The notes beneath the pieces were generated by a model, which did no database searches, was not told where the DNA came from, and worked only from the letters and a program-made list of their open reading frames with translations. This document shows, piece by piece, positions 9,079-18,129 of a stretch of 64,000 nucleotides of DNA. Positions within the stretch are counted from its first letter, which is position 1, and each line of letters opens with the position of its first letter. Made by a program: the position numbers and the translations under genes. This DNA is from Desulfobulbaceae bacterium DB1 (GTDB taxonomy: Bacteria; Desulfobacterota; Desulfobulbia; Desulfobulbales; SURF-16), in the NCBI GenBank assembly GCA_001914235.1, contig MQUF01000011.1, positions 1-64,000 of the forward strand, in the 5' to 3' direction.

Positions 9079-10572
9079 ATGGGCAAACAACGGCAGACAT
9101 CGACAATCAGACGAAAGATGACACTTCTTAATATCGTGGTTTCCGTCTTTATCGTTTTTTTGGTGGTGGCCTATACCATCCAGTTTTTTTCCATGGAAAA
9201 AAATCTTTTTATCCTCGAGGATTTTCATGATCTCTTTGATAACGTGCTGGAGGTTCGCCGCTATGAAAAAAATTATCTGCTGGGGGTCGGTTCGGAAAAT
9301 ATCCACACGATTCTGGAATATCTTGACACAATCGACAAGGACATCGGCAGGCAGGAAGAGGATATTATCCGTGTTGCCGGATGGGAGAAGTTCCAGCAAT
9401 TTCGTGACACCATGAAAGGGTACCGGGAGATATTCGCCAGTCCGCATTCCGTCGGCGCAGCCAATGCCACAGACGACGAAACGCCGGCGATCGATGCGGT
9501 GGGTGTTCGCAACAAAGGCAAGGAGATGGTCGATTTCACCAGGAAGCTTCTCGATGCAAAGCAGCAAAATATCCGCACCAGCCTGAAACTGACGATCATC
9601 GGCTTCATTGTTCTTACCGGCGACTTTTTTTTCTTTGTCATCATCGGCTTATATTTCCAGGCAAGAAGTGTTCTCGATCGGATTGCCTTTGTTCAGCAGG
9701 CAACCAGCAATGTTCTCAAGGGTAATTTCGAGCCGATTTCCTGCGAGAACGTCAACCAGGATGAAATAACCGATCTCATTCACGCCTTTAATAAAATGGC
9801 CTCCGAACTGGAAAACAGGCAGGAACAGCTCATCCAGTCAAGAAAACTTGCATCCATCGGCACGTTTTCATCGGGGATCGCCCATGAACTGAACAACCCC
9901 TTGAACAATATTTCCCTGTCGGCCGATACGCTGCGGGAAGAGTATTCCTCCCTCTCGGAGGAAGAGATTCGGGAAATCATCGCAGACATCATCACTCAGA
10001 CCGACCGGGCCACCGAGGTGGTAAAAAATCTGCTTGATTTCTCGCGGGACCAGCCTCCTTCAACCAAGCCGCTTCATATCAAGCAGATAGTCGCCGCCAC
10101 CCAGAAACTGATCGCCAACGAACTGCGATTGAAAGCCATCTGGCTGGAGGATTATATTCCGGAGGACCTGCCTCTTGTCATGGGGGACATGCATAAGCTG
10201 CAACAGGTTTTTCTCAATCTTTTCGTCAATTCGATTTATGTCATGCCCGATGGCGGATTAATTTTTATTGATGCCAGGGAGGAAAAGAGCGGATATGTCA
10301 GGGTCAACGTCAGCGACACCGGCACCGGCATTGAACCGGAAAAGGTAAAACATATTTTTGATCCGTTTTTTACGACCAAGGAGGTGGGGAAGGGCACCGG
10401 CCTTGGCCTCTCCATTGTTTATGGTATAGTGAAAAAACATGGGGGCTACATTGAAGTGAAAAGTAAAATGAATGTCGGCACCATGTTTTCGATTTATCTG
10501 CCCATGGCCTCCGCGGCTCAAGCAAGCGATCAAATCAGTTCAAGGGAACAAAAGAACGCGAACCTGTCGTAA
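9079..10572 (+). CDS. Membrane sensor histidine kinase
   Basis: A 497-residue transmembrane kinase. TM1 is near residues 14-36, followed by a helical periplasmic sensor of about 135 residues (VRRYEKNYLLG motif, as in chemoreceptor-like sensor bundles), TM2 near 172-193 and HAMP. HisKA has phospho-acceptor His269 (SSGIAHELNNPLNN), and the ATPase domain has DTGTGIEPEK and GTGLGLSIVYGIVKKHGG. The frame is open from 8983, but ATG 9079 is preferred because TM1 follows at a normal distance; its ribosome-binding site is weak. The NtrC-type regulator starts 23 bases downstream, so the two probably form one two-component pair. The signal is unknown. Confidence 0.93.
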   Translation: MGKQRQTSTIRRKMTLLNIVVSVFIVFLVVAYTIQFFSMEKNLFILEDFHDLFDNVLEVRRYEKNYLLGVGSENIHTILEYLDTIDKDIGRQEEDIIRVAGWEKFQQFRDTMKGYREIFASPHSVGAANATDDETPAIDAVGVRNKGKEMVDFTRKLLDAKQQNIRTSLKLTIIGFIVLTGDFFFFVIIGLYFQARSVLDRIAFVQQATSNVLKGNFEPISCENVNQDEITDLIHAFNKMASELENRQEQLIQSRKLASIGTFSSGIAHELNNPLNNISLSADTLREEYSSLSEEEIREIIADIITQTDRATEVVKNLLDFSRDQPPSTKPLHIKQIVAATQKLIANELRLKAIWLEDYIPEDLPLVMGDMHKLQQVFLNLFVNSIYVMPDGGLIFIDAREEKSGYVRVNVSDTGTGIEPEKVKHIFDPFFTTKEVGKGTGLGLSIVYGIVKKHGGYIEVKSKMNVGTMFSIYLPMASAAQASDQISSREQKNANLS

Positions 10573-10595
10573 CGTTGAAAGAAGGGATACCGAAC

Positions 10596-11960
10596 ATGAT
10601 GCGCGTCGCTGTTATCGATGATGAAAAAATAAGCGCCCAACTGGTCAAGCGGGTGCTTGACCAGGAAGGATTTGAGGTGGAGATATTTCATGCCGGCACG
10701 CCATTCCTGGCCCGCATGCAGCAGAATCCTTTTCACATCGTCTTTATTGATCTCCAGCTGCCCGACGTTGACGGCCTGACCATCCTCAACAAGGTGAAAA
10801 GATTCCGAGAGGATACGGAGGCGATCATCATCACCGGGCATGGCTCGGTGGAAACCGCTTTGGCGGCGACTGAAAAAGGGGCCTTTCACTATATCAACAA
10901 ACCCTGCAAACGTCATGATATCCGCCTCCTCGCCCAGCGCGTTCGGGAAAAGATCGAACTGCTGGAGGAAAATCGAAAACTGAAAACAGCCATGACCAAG
11001 GAGGGGGTTATTCCTGGTTTCATCGGTGTCAGCCCCCCCATGCAGAATATATTCGCCATGATCAGGAAACTGGCGGTGGTGAACTGCAATGTCCTGCTGC
11101 AGGCCGAAACCGGCACCGGCAAACAGATGGCGGCAAGGGCCATTCACGCCCTGAGTCCCCGCAGGGATCAGCCCTTTGTTTATTTCAATTGCGGCGGCTT
11201 TACCGAGGAATTGATCAGCAGCGAACTGTTCGGGCATGAAAAGGGGGCGTTCACCGGTGCCGCGACCAGCAAGGCCGGCCTGTTTGAAACGGCAAGCGGC
11301 GGCACCGTGTTGCTTGATGAGATCGGCGAGATGCCCTCTTCCATGCAGGTCAAGCTTCTCCACGTCTTGCAGGAGCGTCAGATCCTGCGGGTGGGCGGCA
11401 CACGTCCCATTGATCTTGATATCCGCATCATTGCCGCCACCAATAAAAACCTGGAGGAGGCCGTCAAGGCGGGAAAATTCCGGGAGGATCTCTATTTTCG
11501 GCTTAACGTGGTCGGCCTCCATCTGCCTCGCCTGGCCGACCGCGGTGATGATATCCCGCTTCTCGTCTCGCACTTTATCGACAAATTCAACCTGGCCTTC
11601 AATAAACGGGTGAAGCGCGTTTCTCCCCAGGTCATGGAAACCTTATCCGCATATGGGTATCCCGGCAATGTCCGCGAACTGGAAAATATTATCCAGCGCG
11701 CGGTGGCGCTCACGGACAGCGAAGAGATCCGCCTGCGTGACCTTCCTGCCGGCCTGCGGCAATCCGCGGCGGGCGGGGATGACGGCGAATCGCTGCTTTC
11801 CCTGGAGGATGTGGAAAGGCGGCATATCGAGACCGTGCTGGATAAAACCAACTACAATAAAAATCTGGCGAGCATGATCCTTCATCTGCCCCGGACAACC
11901 CTCTGGCGGCGGATGAAAAAATACCATTTGCTGAAACCGGGGGACGAGGATGGTGAATAA
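10596..11960 (+). CDS. NtrC-family sigma-54-dependent response regulator
   Basis: A 454-residue activator. The receiver has the acidic pair (VAVIDDEK), phospho-Asp52 ([11 protein letters not shown]) and the conserved lysine (INKPCKR). The AAA+ domain has Walker A (AETGTGKQ), the intact sigma-54 contact motif GAFTGA near residue 220 and the Walker B-like LLDEIGEMP. The C-terminal Fis-type helix-turn-helix includes [16 protein letters not shown] 10596 has GAAGGGA upstream; the open frame begins earlier at a TTG. Because GAFTGA is intact it should activate RpoN promoters. The likely target is the operon starting at 12506, whose leader has three matching dyads and a -24/-12 element. Confidence 0.94.
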   Translation: MMRVAVIDDEKISAQLVKRVLDQEGFEVEIFHAGTPFLARMQQNPFHIVFIDLQLPDVDGLTILNKVKRFREDTEAIIITGHGSVETALAATEKGAFHYINKPCKRHDIRLLAQRVREKIELLEENRKLKTAMTKEGVIPGFIGVSPPMQNIFAMIRKLAVVNCNVLLQAETGTGKQMAARAIHALSPRRDQPFVYFNCGGFTEELISSELFGHEKGAFTGAATSKAGLFETASGGTVLLDEIGEMPSSMQVKLLHVLQERQILRVGGTRPIDLDIRIIAATNKNLEEAVKAGKFREDLYFRLNVVGLHLPRLADRGDDIPLLVSHFIDKFNLAFNKRVKRVSPQVMETLSAYGYPGNVRELENIIQRAVALTDSEEIRLRDLPAGLRQSAAGGDDGESLLSLEDVERRHIETVLDKTNYNKNLASMILHLPRTTLWRRMKKYHLLKPGDEDGE

Positions 11961-11982
11961 TCCTTTATTCGCTTTTCGCCTT

Positions 11983-12166
11983 TTTCAATATGAAACATAA
12001 TGGGCCGTGGTTACGGTTCGCCCGGTCGCGCCGGTCGCGCAATGTATCTCCAGGGTATTTCATATTGAAACATCACTGTTTTTGCGGTCATTTTTTCTTT
12101 TTTCTGTAAATTTAGATAGTTAGCGGCATTTTAACGTGTTTTTTGCGATCTTGTTTCGGATTGAAA
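11983..12166 (+). promoter_or_regulatory. Three TTTC-N5-GAAA dyads, predicted activator binding sites
   Basis: Three 13-base dyads are seen: TTTCAATATGAAA (11983-11995), TTTCATATTGAAA (12058-12070) and TTTCGGATTGAAA (12154-12166, one symmetry mismatch). Centres are 75 and 96 bases apart, near whole turns of the helix. They lie between the NtrC-type gene and a -24/-12 promoter. Binding by the neighbouring regulator is inferred. The nearest dyad is about 230 bases upstream of the promoter, farther than usual. Confidence 0.6.
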
Positions 12167-12398
12167 CAGCGTGCAATGCTTCCTGTGCAAGCGCTTTCGT
12201 GTCGTTTTGCATAGAAATGACGTAATAACAACGAAATAAGTTTTCCGGCCTTTCCTGCGGCGTGGTCCGCAGTCTGATTTTCTTTCCCTCGTCTGTTTCT
12301 CAAACATCCTGTTGGTTAAATTTCTGTTTTCTTCAACTGCTTGAAATCAAAAAATATTTTTTGCGTGTTCCCGGCGCCGGCTGTTTATTTTTCCGCCG

Positions 12399-12414
12399 TG
12401 GCATTGACTTTGCT
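12399..12414 (+). promoter_or_regulatory. Sigma-54 (-24/-12) promoter of the TSUP/USP operon
   Basis: TGGCATTGACTTTGCT matches the RpoN consensus TGGCAC-N5-TTGCW, with GG and GC at the correct spacing and one mismatch in the -24 block. It lies 92 bases before ATG 12506 and downstream of three dyads. Confidence 0.65.
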
Positions 12415-12505
12415 CAAAGGGCATGGCGAAAGGCGCTGGAACACCGGCAAGGATGCAAAAGGAAAATTCAATCAGGTTCAACAGAGGAAAAAGGAGAGAG
12501 AAAAA

Positions 12506-13435
12506 ATGTGGCACATGTACCTTCCCATTGCGGGAAACAGCGTAAACATCCTGACCATTTTCGGTCTTGGAGGTTTTGTCGGATTATTGTCGGGGATATT
12601 CGGTGTCGGGGGCGGTTTTCTTATGACCCCGCTGCTCATGATGTTCGGCATTCCGGCCACCGTGGCAGCGGCCTCGGACTCAAATCAGATCGTCGGTGCT
12701 TCGACCTCGGGCACCCTTGCCCATTGGCGGCTCGGCAATGTTGACGTGAAGATGGGCCTGCTGCTCCTGATCGGCGGCATTGTCGGCGGGACCTTCGGGG
12801 TGCAGATCATCAAGGTGTTGCGCGCCATGGGCAATGCCGATTTTTTGATCAGCATCACCTATGTGCTGATGCTTGGCGGTGTCGGCGGCTATATGTTCAT
12901 TGAAAGTTTGCAGTCCATGAAAAAGGAGAAAGCCCCGGGAAAGGTCGAGGCGGCACCCAAAAAACAGTCCGGCTATGCGCTGCTGCTGAAAAAATTGCCT
13001 CTGCAGAGCCGGTTTGACAAATCAGGCGCGGAACTGTCAATGCTGATACCGCTCTTTTTCGGTGTCCTGGTCGGTATTCTGGCGGCGATCATGGGCGTCG
13101 GCGGCGGATTTATCATGGTGCCGGTGATGGTTTATCTCCTGCGAATGCCGATGCACGTCGTTGTCGGCACCAGCCTTTTTCAGATTCTTTTTACCTGCGT
13201 CAACGTCACCATCATGCAGGCCAAGAGCAACCATACGGTGGATTTCATTCTGGCTGTTCTGCTGCTGCTCGGGTCCACCATCGGCGCCCAGGTCGGCACC
13301 AAGGTCAGTAAGAAACTGAAAGGCGATCAGTTGAAGATCCTGCTCGCCGGTCTGGTATTGCTGGTTTGCGTGAAAATGCTGGCCGGATTGCTTTTACCCC
13401 CGGATTTTATGATAGCCATGAAAGGAGGACATTAA
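12506..13435 (+). CDS. TSUP (TauE/SafE, DUF81) family membrane permease
   Basis: A 309-residue integral membrane protein with about eight hydrophobic segments and the two family repeats: LSGIFGVGGGFLMTPLLMM in the first half and LAAIMGVGGGFIMVPVMVYL in the second. TSUP proteins move sulfite, sulfoacetate or other organosulfur or carboxylate anions; the substrate here is not determined. A long hydrophilic loop (about 145-180) joins the halves. The open frame reaches back to 12341, but AAGGAGAG 8 bases before ATG 12506 sets the start, and the predicted sigma-54 promoter lies inside the longer frame. It is the first gene of a run of six on the plus strand. Confidence 0.92.
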   Translation: MWHMYLPIAGNSVNILTIFGLGGFVGLLSGIFGVGGGFLMTPLLMMFGIPATVAAASDSNQIVGASTSGTLAHWRLGNVDVKMGLLLLIGGIVGGTFGVQIIKVLRAMGNADFLISITYVLMLGGVGGYMFIESLQSMKKEKAPGKVEAAPKKQSGYALLLKKLPLQSRFDKSGAELSMLIPLFFGVLVGILAAIMGVGGGFIMVPVMVYLLRMPMHVVVGTSLFQILFTCVNVTIMQAKSNHTVDFILAVLLLLGSTIGAQVGTKVSKKLKGDQLKILLAGLVLLVCVKMLAGLLLPPDFMIAMKGGH

Positions 13436-13436
13436 T

Positions 13437-14204
13437 ATGAAGAATTTCCACATTCTGTTTTTGCTGTTTCTGTTCGGCATCGTCGGGCAGCGGGCTGAAA
13501 ACGCCGTTGCCGCCGAACCGCTTTTGAACCTTGAGCCGGGGGTTGTCGAAATGAGCACGTTTTACAACGGCACCACGGTTTCGGTCAGCGGGATGATTCC
13601 CGCCGGGGCCGAGGCGGTGGTGCGGCTCAGCGGCGAACCGGAAGAGCTGCATTTGAAGAAAAAAGGCAAGGTCGGCGGACTGTTGTGGATGAATACCGGC
13701 GATCTGACATTTGATAACGCCCCCAGGGTCTACAAACTGTTTACCGCCAAGGGCTTCGATGATCTGGAGGCCTCCGGCGCCGGGGATTTCGGTTTTGCCG
13801 CCCTGAAAAACCGGATCAAAATAACGCCGGCGTCGGCGGAAAATGATTTTTTTCTGCAGGAATTCATTCGCCTCAAGGAACACGAGTCGCTTTATGCCGT
13901 AATGCCCGGCAGTGTCAGCTACGGCAAGGAAGAGGGCGGCATGAAATCGTATCAGGCAACCCTGCCCATTCCTCCGGGAATGAAGCCGGGAAGCTACAAT
14001 GTCGAGATTGCGGCGGTGCGTGACGGCGCAATTGTCGCTACCGCGGCCGAACCTTTGGTGCTCGAACTGGTCAGTCTGCCGAGCCGGTTGTCGAAAATGG
14101 CTTTCGGGCACGCCCTATGGTACGGGGTCATGTCGGTCATGATAGCGGTCATGGCCGGACTGCTGATGGGAACCCTGTTCAGGGGCAAGGGCGGAGCACA
14201 CTGA
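13437..14204 (+). CDS. TIGR02186-like membrane-anchored periplasmic protein
   Basis: A 255-residue protein with an N-terminal signal segment (FHILFLLFLFGIVGQ), a periplasmic beta-rich domain and one C-terminal TM (about 226-248). The stretch VSVSGMIPAGAEAVVRLSG and the later VGGLLWMNTGDL resemble the TIGR02186 family, known mainly as a partner of TSUP permeases with no defined activity. It begins one base after the permease stop, so the two are very likely cotranslated and may form a complex. The family assignment rests on remembered motif similarity and pairing; function is unknown. Confidence 0.7.
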   Translation: MKNFHILFLLFLFGIVGQRAENAVAAEPLLNLEPGVVEMSTFYNGTTVSVSGMIPAGAEAVVRLSGEPEELHLKKKGKVGGLLWMNTGDLTFDNAPRVYKLFTAKGFDDLEASGAGDFGFAALKNRIKITPASAENDFFLQEFIRLKEHESLYAVMPGSVSYGKEEGGMKSYQATLPIPPGMKPGSYNVEIAAVRDGAIVATAAEPLVLELVSLPSRLSKMAFGHALWYGVMSVMIAVMAGLLMGTLFRGKGGAH

Positions 14205-14220
14205 GCCATGGAGAAAGCGG

Positions 14221-16866
14221 ATGATCAGGGCAACGGAATTTCCCGGAGACGGTTTTTGGGGCAAGCGCTTCCCACCGGGAAAAGGAGCTGATTTTTTTCC
14301 GATGAAGAAGGCGATGGAGAAGATCAGACGTCTGCTGGCACAGGGCGGGACGGAAACAGCCGCCGTGCCGTTTCCGGTCCTGTTCAGCAGATTTCAGGAA
14401 ATTCTGGCGATGAACAATGAGGTGCTGGAGTTGATTGCCGAGGCAAATGACAAACTCGGCGGCAATTACATCTTTGACCGGCATTACATTGAAACCGCCT
14501 GTCAAGGCATATCCGGACTGGTGCGGAACCTTGTCCTCAATCTTGACGCCATGGCGCCGCGGAAATTTCTGTCCCTGCATGATGCTTTTCGCCGGATAGA
14601 GCGGGAGATCGAAAAGGATCTGCAGGGCAGGCGTCACTGTCCGGTTGCGGATTTTGTCCTGCCGTACGAAGATATTGAACGGGATTTTTCCGAGGCGGTG
14701 GGCGGAAAGAATGCAAGCCTTGCGGAACTGAGGAAATTCCTCGGTCTGCCGGTCCCGGCGGGTTTTGCCGTAACCACCGCCGCCTATTTCGCTTTCATGG
14801 ACAAAAACGGGCTGCAGCAAAAGGTTGACCGGATACTGGCGTCATGGCGGGATGGTCGGACGCCGCTTGCCCGGGCCGCGGACAATATCGGCAAACTCAT
14901 CATGGCGAGTCCCTTGCCGCCCGGCGTGGAAAAAGCACTTTCCAGCGCCGTGGCGAAGCTTGAGGGGAATCATGCCGCCCCATGTTTCTTGGCAATTCGC
15001 AGCAGTGCCTGGGGGGAAGATGGCGAACGCAGTTTTGCCGGCCAGTATCAGAGTTTTCTCAATGTTCCGGCAACGGAGATCGGCAATGCCTACCGCCGGG
15101 TGGTGGCAGGTGCCTTCAGTGAAAACGCCCTGGCGTACCGGCGGAAGATCGGCTTTGACGAAAATGAGGTGGCAATGGCCGTGGCCTGCCAGAAAATGAT
15201 CGATGCCGACGCCAGCGGCGTGCTCTATACCCTTGATCCCGGCACCGGGCTGGGAGCGGGGATGGTGCTCAGTGCCACCTGGGGCCTTGGCGCTCCGGTG
15301 GTTTCGGGTCGGGCCCGTGCCGACCGGTTTGTCGTTGACAGGCATGCGCCTCATTCGGTACGGGAGATGCATCTGGTGCGTAAGGAAACGGCGCTTCATC
15401 TTTCGGCAGCCGGCGGGACCGAGGCGCGGCCGGTGGCGGAAAAGGGACAGACCATGCCGTGTCTGAACAGGAATCAGATCCGCCAGGTGGCGGAAACGGG
15501 ACTCTTGATCGAGAAGTATTTCAAGAAACCACAGGATATCGAATTCGCTTTTGACGCGAAGGGGAAACTGGTAATCCTGCAGGCCAGGCCGTTGCAGATA
15601 CGGCCGCCCGCGGCTGCAAAAGCGGGTGAACTTTCCCGGCTGCTCAGCCGCTATCCGGTGATTTTCCGCGATCAGGGCGAGATTGCCCAGAAAGGTATCG
15701 GGACGGGCCGCGTCTTTCTGCTCAACGACGAAACAAAGCTTGACGATTTTCCCGATGGTGCGGTTCTGGTGGCACGTTTTGCATCGCCGCGGCTGGCAAA
15801 AGTGATGACAAGGGCAAGTGCGCTTGTCACGGACATCGGCGCGACCACCGGCCATCTGGCGACGGTTGCCAGGGAATTCCGCGTTCCATGCATCGTCAAT
15901 ACCGGCAACGGCTCATCCCTTTTGCAATCCGGGCAGGAGATCACCGTCGATGCCGAGGACAATATCATCTATCAGGGGCTGGTGCACGAACTCAGTCTCT
16001 ACGGGTTGACCGGGGAAGACATTGAAGAAACTTCGGAATACAGACTGTTGCGTCGCGTGCTGAAAAATATCGCGCCGCTTCATCTGCTGGACCCGGCGGA
16101 AAAGAATTTCAGCCCGGAGGCCTGCCGCACCCTGCATGATATTACGCGTTTCGTGCACGAAAAGGCGGTTGAGGAACTGATTGACAGAAATTATTATCAG
16201 CCGCATCAGGCAGATACCGCTGCCGGCAAACTGCAATGGAATATTCCCCTTGATCTGATGCTGATCGATGTCGACGGCGGACTGGCGCCCGGTTTCAGGA
16301 AAGGGAAGGTGCCGCCGGAAGCGATTGTTTCCCTGCCGATGCGCTATCTGCTGAAGGGGCTCGCACATCCCAGGGCCTGGAACAATGAGCCCATGTCGGT
16401 TGATCTGGGAAGCTTCATGTCCAGTCTGACCAGGACGATTTCGCCTGAACTGTCGTCACCCAGGCAGGTGGGGCGGAATCTGGCGGTCATTTCGAAAGAA
16501 TATGCCAATGTCAGTCTGCGGCTGGGGTATCATTTCACCATGATTGACAGTTATATATCGAAAAACATGAACGACAATTATGCCTATTTTCGTTTTTTCG
16601 GCGGGGTGACTGATCCGACTCGCCGATCACGGAGGGCGAAATTTCTCGGCGGTGTCCTGTCGCGCCATGATTTTCGCGTCGAGTTGCGCGGTGATTTGGT
16701 GGTGGCCAGAATCAAGAAGCTGGATGAGGCCGGCATGCTGCAGCGGCTCTTTGTTCTCGGCCTGCTGGTCGGTTTTACCCGGCAGCTTGATGTCAGGATG
16801 GTGAGCGAGCAACATATTGAAGTATATATCGATAAATTCAATCAGCTTCTTGAGGGGAAGATATGA
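14221..16866 (+). CDS. PEP-synthase-like phosphotransferase lacking the PEP-binding barrel
   Basis: An 881-residue cytoplasmic protein. After about 150 helical residues comes the pyruvate-phosphate-dikinase ATP-grasp domain (VGGKNASLAELRKFLGLPVP, then RSSAWGEDGERSFAGQY). A swivelling phosphohistidine domain follows, with His545 in DIGATTGHLATVAREFRVPC. True PEP synthases continue with a TIM barrel that binds PEP. Here the last 300 residues show no barrel motif and end in an unfamiliar alpha/beta region. Such an architecture should phosphorylate its histidine from ATP and pass the phosphate to another acceptor, as in rifampicin phosphotransferases; the acceptor is unknown. GGAGAAAG supports ATG 14221. 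It overlaps the receiver gene by four bases. Confidence 0.82.
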   Translation: MIRATEFPGDGFWGKRFPPGKGADFFPMKKAMEKIRRLLAQGGTETAAVPFPVLFSRFQEILAMNNEVLELIAEANDKLGGNYIFDRHYIETACQGISGLVRNLVLNLDAMAPRKFLSLHDAFRRIEREIEKDLQGRRHCPVADFVLPYEDIERDFSEAVGGKNASLAELRKFLGLPVPAGFAVTTAAYFAFMDKNGLQQKVDRILASWRDGRTPLARAADNIGKLIMASPLPPGVEKALSSAVAKLEGNHAAPCFLAIRSSAWGEDGERSFAGQYQSFLNVPATEIGNAYRRVVAGAFSENALAYRRKIGFDENEVAMAVACQKMIDADASGVLYTLDPGTGLGAGMVLSATWGLGAPVVSGRARADRFVVDRHAPHSVREMHLVRKETALHLSAAGGTEARPVAEKGQTMPCLNRNQIRQVAETGLLIEKYFKKPQDIEFAFDAKGKLVILQARPLQIRPPAAAKAGELSRLLSRYPVIFRDQGEIAQKGIGTGRVFLLNDETKLDDFPDGAVLVARFASPRLAKVMTRASALVTDIGATTGHLATVAREFRVPCIVNTGNGSSLLQSGQEITVDAEDNIIYQGLVHELSLYGLTGEDIEETSEYRLLRRVLKNIAPLHLLDPAEKNFSPEACRTLHDITRFVHEKAVEELIDRNYYQPHQADTAAGKLQWNIPLDLMLIDVDGGLAPGFRKGKVPPEAIVSLPMRYLLKGLAHPRAWNNEPMSVDLGSFMSSLTRTISPELSSPRQVGRNLAVISKEYANVSLRLGYHFTMIDSYISKNMNDNYAYFRFFGGVTDPTRRSRRAKFLGGVLSRHDFRVELRGDLVVARIKKLDEAGMLQRLFVLGLLVGFTRQLDVRMVSEQHIEVYIDKFNQLLEGKI

Positions 16867-17252
16867 ATACTCAGCAACAGACAAGCATTCTGATTCTGGA
16901 TGATGAACCTATTGTCAGCAAGCGTCTTAAGCCGTCCTTGGAGAAAAAGGGATATGAGGTGGAGACGTTTACCAACAGCATGGATGCCTTGAAGCGGACC
17001 CGGCAGCGGACCTTTGATATCGTCATTACGGATCTGAAAATGGAAGGACTGGATGGCATGGAGTTTCTCGGCGAGGTCAAAAAAAAATCTCCGGATACCG
17101 AGGTTATCGTCATCACCGGATTTGCCACCATGGAAACCGCCAAGAAGTCATTTCAGCAAGGCGTTTTTGATTTTCTCGCCAAACCGTTCAAGCTGGGGGA
17201 AATCAGCGAGGTTATCGGCAAGGCGGAGCAAAAAATAATGGCCGGGCGGTAA
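16863..17252 (+). CDS. Stand-alone response regulator receiver (CheY-like)
   Basis: A 129-residue single receiver domain with the acidic pair (ILILDDEP), phospho-acceptor Asp57 (IVITDLKMEGLDG), the switch threonine (VIVITGFA) and the conserved lysine (FLAKPFK). It has no output domain, so it must act by binding a partner. It starts inside the stop of the PEP-synthase-like gene (ATGA overlap), which suggests that partner may be the phosphotransferase or the universal stress proteins that follow. Confidence 0.94.
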   Translation: MNTQQQTSILILDDEPIVSKRLKPSLEKKGYEVETFTNSMDALKRTRQRTFDIVITDLKMEGLDGMEFLGEVKKKSPDTEVIVITGFATMETAKKSFQQGVFDFLAKPFKLGEISEVIGKAEQKIMAGR

Positions 17253-17272
17253 AGAGGTCCATTTTCAAATCA

Positions 17273-17295
17273 CGCCGCATGATCGTCATGCGGTG
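17273..17295 (+). other. Intercistronic hairpin
   Basis: Perfect arms CCGCATGA and TCATGCGG around TCG lie between the receiver and the first stress-protein gene. No T run follows, so it is more likely an mRNA-stabilising or attenuating hairpin than a terminator. Confidence 0.5.
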
Positions 17296-17317
17296 TCAAC
17301 CAAAAAGGGGAACTGAA

Positions 17318-18115
17318 ATGATCAAGGGTCTTCTTGCGCTTGATGAAAATCTGGCCTCAAGTATTGCCCTCAGGTATGCCGCGCGACTGGTGACAATGTT
17401 GCCCCTGCAGCTGCAGGCGGGACATGTGGAAATCCCTGACGAAAAACAGTATGTGAAAGGAACGGGCTGGGTGCGGCGCACGTGGGAACAAGGGGTGATG
17501 GATGCCGGTCGGCAGGCCATTCAGAGGTTGCTCAATACGGAAAAGGTGGGCTGCCCCTTTATCGGCGTGCCGAAAGTCTTTGTCGGTGATCGGGATGATG
17601 AATTGCTGGAGGAGCTCGGCACCGGCGGCTATGACCTTTTTCTGGAAGGCAACCTCAATACCTCGAATATCAATGATTTTTATAAACTGGTTTCCTCGTC
17701 GCTTTATGCCAAATCGCCGTGTCCCGTCATGGTGGTCAAAAATCTGGTTGCCGGGAAACGGGTTGCCCTGCTCTGCGGCGACGGGGTTGACCATGAGGCC
17801 CTGATCCCCAGGACGCTCACCCTGCTCAACGGCAACGGATTTGATTTTGACCTGCTGTTTTATCGCTACCAGGAAAACGGCGGTCCCGTCATCATGGGGA
17901 AAGAAGAGGCCGGCAGCGTCCTGTTCGCGGCGGAAGAGCTGCTGCGGGCGGAAAATCGTCGGGCGATGAGCAGTCAGGTGGTCTGCGGCACGCCGGAAGG
18001 AGTCGCGGACATGCTGAAAAAATATATGGTGGTGGCGTCGTCTTTTCCGTTGAGGAGAAGTCCGCGACTTGAACTGCTGGCGCACTGTCCCTCACCTGTG
18101 TTGTTCTGCAAGTAA
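17318..18115 (+). CDS. Universal stress protein family protein (divergent)
   Basis: A 265-residue protein beginning MIKGLLALDENLASSIALRY, which resembles the UspA strand-helix opening. Its mid-region VSSSLYAKSPCPVMVVKNL resembles the end of a Usp fold, followed by a degenerate second unit. The usual ATP-binding G-2x-G-9x-G motif is not clear. ATG 17318 is chosen because AAAGGGGA precedes it. It is followed 14 bases later by a second Usp gene. It may dimerise with that product; the role is inferred from family only. Confidence 0.72.
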   Translation: MIKGLLALDENLASSIALRYAARLVTMLPLQLQAGHVEIPDEKQYVKGTGWVRRTWEQGVMDAGRQAIQRLLNTEKVGCPFIGVPKVFVGDRDDELLEELGTGGYDLFLEGNLNTSNINDFYKLVSSSLYAKSPCPVMVVKNLVAGKRVALLCGDGVDHEALIPRTLTLLNGNGFDFDLLFYRYQENGGPVIMGKEEAGSVLFAAEELLRAENRRAMSSQVVCGTPEGVADMLKKYMVVASSFPLRRSPRLELLAHCPSPVLFCK

Positions 18116-18129
18116 CCTTGGAGGTGGAA

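Noticed and set aside
12341-12505. Upstream extension of the TSUP permease frame
   Set aside because: It contains the predicted sigma-54 promoter and lacks membrane character; the strong ribosome-binding site is at 12491-12498.
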